From contig NZ_JACHCR010000016.1 of the NCBI RefSeq assembly GCF_014205845.1, forward strand, positions 1 through 64,000: a DNA stretch of 64,000 bases, given 5' to 3'. The notes beneath the pieces were generated by a model, which worked only from the letters and a program-made list of their open reading frames with translations, was not told where the DNA came from and did not search any database. This DNA is from Mucilaginibacter cryoferens (GTDB lineage Bacteria > Bacteroidota > Bacteroidia > Sphingobacteriales > Sphingobacteriaceae). Position numbers and translations under genes: made by a program. Below are positions 62,676-64,000 of this stretch, piece by piece (within the stretch, counting starts at the first letter, position 1; each line of letters begins with the position of its first letter).

Positions 62676-63646
62676 TATCCCTGGCGGGCCTCCGACCGTT
62701 CCTTGATCACTTTTAATATATTTTGCTGAATATCCTTCATTATCCACGTAGCCCAGAGGCCTGCATAAAAGTTAAAGGTGGTGTTTAGTTTAAAATTACT
62801 GTATAAGCGGAGTTTACAATGACCGGGATCAATTTGCTCCAACTCGTAAGTTCCATTCAGCACATCAAAAAATTGGCCACCCACAACAATGTGTTTATCC
62901 ATAGTAGTAGAAGGAATATCATACGGGTTGGCATGGATAGTAAACGTCATAGATCTGAGGTCAGTGTATTGAGTTACAGTTTCATCAAACACCAGCCCTT
63001 TATCAAATATGGCTTTACGTTTGCCGCCGACAGCTTCGGTATCCAACTCTGCACTTATTGGCCGTGGAAAACCCAGTGACCTGGTGAAAATAGCGCTATC
63101 TTGTTTCTTATCCATAGCTCTAACACGAGTTACATTACGCCAAATGGAAGTATTTCCAGCATTGATATCAATTTCGGTGTAAGCCTTATAATTGCCAGGG
63201 ATTGCGCCAATGGCTTTTTCTATAGGAGCCATAAAAAACGGCAGTAATAAAACTATATATACAAAGTTTTTGGTTTTATCGCGCTTTTTAAGTTTAAAAT
63301 ACCGTGCAGTAATACCACCTAAACCCGCCACTATTAAAAATATCGGCATGATCATTATCCAGCATGCAATTCCCTCCAGATTAAAAAATAGTGTGATTAA
63401 AAAAAATATGAACATCGGCACAAAGGGTATAAAAAATGCCTTTACCGAACTTTCTATAGTTTCCGTTTTACATAAATAAACTGTTAAATACCCAACAGCA
63501 TAGGGCAAACCAATTAAAAATGTTACTGACATTACTGCAAAAAGACCACCAAGCCCATCACCCGTAAATATGTGATGAATTATCAGCGAAACAAAAACGG
63601 CAACCGCTATTGCTACAATATATTGTTGGTTACGGCCTAAATTCAT
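62675..63646 (-). CDS. Membrane protein of unknown function in the alpha-glucan cluster, SRPBCC-like end
   Basis: A 323-aa protein with about five membrane helices in the first 145 residues (e.g. YIVAIAVAVFVSLIIHHIF, GIACWIMIMPIFLIVAGLGG, FVYIVLLLPFFMAPI). A soluble part from about 150 follows; its end, YELEQIDPGHCKLRLYS, NTTFNFYAGLWATWIMKDIQ and QNILKVIKERSEA, resembles START/SRPBCC hydrophobic-pocket domains. The stop overlaps the amylase start, and its start directly abuts the GH65 gene stop, so it is made together with both. I know of no such partner in malto-oligosaccharide pathways. Confidence 0.75.
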   Translation of the reverse strand: MNLGRNQQYIVAIAVAVFVSLIIHHIFTGDGLGGLFAVMSVTFLIGLPYAVGYLTVYLCKTETIESSVKAFFIPFVPMFIFFLITLFFNLEGIACWIMIMPIFLIVAGLGGITARYFKLKKRDKTKNFVYIVLLLPFFMAPIEKAIGAIPGNYKAYTEIDINAGNTSIWRNVTRVRAMDKKQDSAIFTRSLGFPRPISAELDTEAVGGKRKAIFDKGLVFDETVTQYTDLRSMTFTIHANPYDIPSTTMDKHIVVGGQFFDVLNGTYELEQIDPGHCKLRLYSNFKLNTTFNFYAGLWATWIMKDIQQNILKVIKERSEARQG

Positions 63647-64000
63647 TACGCTTCAACCAATAATTCGTCATGGGCTTTTACCAATTGATCTTTCCCATAA
63701 ACGGATACCGTGGTTTCCACATCCGATAGATTTTTGATCTGCACACCATCTTTACTTACTTTAATATTCAGCAATGATCCGCGGAAACCAATGTGGAACG
63801 AGAACGATGCCCATTTCTCTGGGATAAATGGCTGAAACAGCAGCTTGCCATCCCTCACCCGCATACCGCCAAAGCCTTCTACAACGGCCATCCAGGTGCC
63901 GGCCATGGAGGTAATGTGGCAACCGTCTTCGGTATCGTTGTTATAATCGTCAAGATCCAAACGGGCAGTGCGTAAATAAAACTCGTAGGCACGGGCCTCA
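63646..64000 (-). CDS. Glycoside hydrolase family 65 phosphorylase, C-terminal part (5' end outside window)
   Basis: The frame is open to the window edge, about 117 codons present. The segment ARAYEFYLRTARLDLDDY then NTEDGCHITSMAGTWMAVVEGFGGMRV is characteristic of GH65 disaccharide phosphorylases (maltose, kojibiose or trehalose phosphorylase), followed by the small beta domain ending in the C-terminus. In this cluster maltose phosphorylase, giving glucose and beta-glucose 1-phosphate, is the best guess. The catalytic region lies outside the window. The gene stop overlaps the next start by one base. Confidence 0.88.
   Translation of the reverse strand, partial: EARAYEFYLRTARLDLDDYNNDTEDGCHITSMAGTWMAVVEGFGGMRVRDGKLLFQPFIPEKWASFSFHIGFRGSLLNIKVSKDGVQIKNLSDVETTVSVYGKDQLVKAHDELLVEA

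Noticed and set aside
53831-64000. Classical SusCD-type polysaccharide utilisation locus
   Set aside because: No SusC/SusD pair or associated regulator is present; uptake is by an MFS carrier. It is called an alpha-glucan cluster only.

Overview
The window reads as chromosome of a Bacteroidota bacterium, most likely Sphingobacteriaceae (Mucilaginibacter/Pedobacter relatives). The evidence is a NagB-type protein fused to a PIG-L deacetylase, a fused glutamate formimidoyltransferase/cyclodeaminase, the purH-mreBCD-mrdA-rodA order, DUF5916 and TonB-dependent outer-membrane proteins, promoters of the TTG-N(17-23)-TAnnTTTG type instead of -35/-10 boxes, and many short word-like intergenic repeats. 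The genus is inference; no rRNA or tRNA gene was seen.

Layout. 1-2 kb: end of the nagB/PIG-L gene, then a HigB/HigA toxin-antitoxin pair whose promoter lies partly inside a perfect 16-bp inverted repeat. 2-8.8 kb: histidine utilisation operon marR-hutH-hutU-hutI-ftcD, with a 20-bp palindrome next to marR and an 11-G run upstream. 9-16.7 kb: small hypothetical proteins, YdeI-like protein, SGNH hydrolase, cytidine deaminase, topoisomerase IV subunit B, acetyltransferase, methyltransferase. 16.8-25.2 kb: DUF5916 protein, secreted GH31 glycosidase, methyltransferase, MmcQ/YjbR protein, TonB-dependent receptor. 25.4-32.9 kb: cell-shape operon (mreB, mreC, mreD, PBP2, RodA) below purH. 33-41.6 kb: fabG, VWA-like membrane protein, acyltransferase, ABC exporter, a possible 32-codon gene, a decayed DUF2945 gene, and a secreted protein of unknown function. 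41.8-48.5 kb: DUF6686-like and DUF6607-like genes, a 1.17-kb composite repeat, a helix-hairpin-helix protein, a TPR histidine kinase and an alpha/beta hydrolase. 48.6-53.7 kb: carA, panB, an RluA-type pseudouridine synthase, an orphan HigA antitoxin beside a truncated HigB remnant, an Ldh-family oxidoreductase and two small membrane proteins. 53.8-64 kb: alpha-glucan cluster with branching enzyme, GH31, MFS sugar transporter, GH13 amylase, an unknown membrane protein and the end of a GH65 phosphorylase.

How the parts work together. The hut genes convert histidine to glutamate, with the C1 unit passed to tetrahydrofolate. The 26-31 kb genes build the elongasome. The last 10 kb would import, cleave, phosphorolyse and remodel malto-oligosaccharides and glycogen.

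The most unusual structure is the repeat family at 43,295-44,461 and 60,408-60,813. The long copy has two inverted arms of about 290 bp around a tandem array with an exact 156-bp period, each unit being itself a long imperfect palindrome. The short copy has one unit and one arm, and both copies end in the same 12-bp inverted termini. Other notable points are a toxin gene deleted at its 5' end beside an intact antitoxin, a 27-bp dispersed repeat near promoters, and an iron-box-like palindrome. No CRISPR array, prophage, complete insertion sequence or clear new defence system was found.
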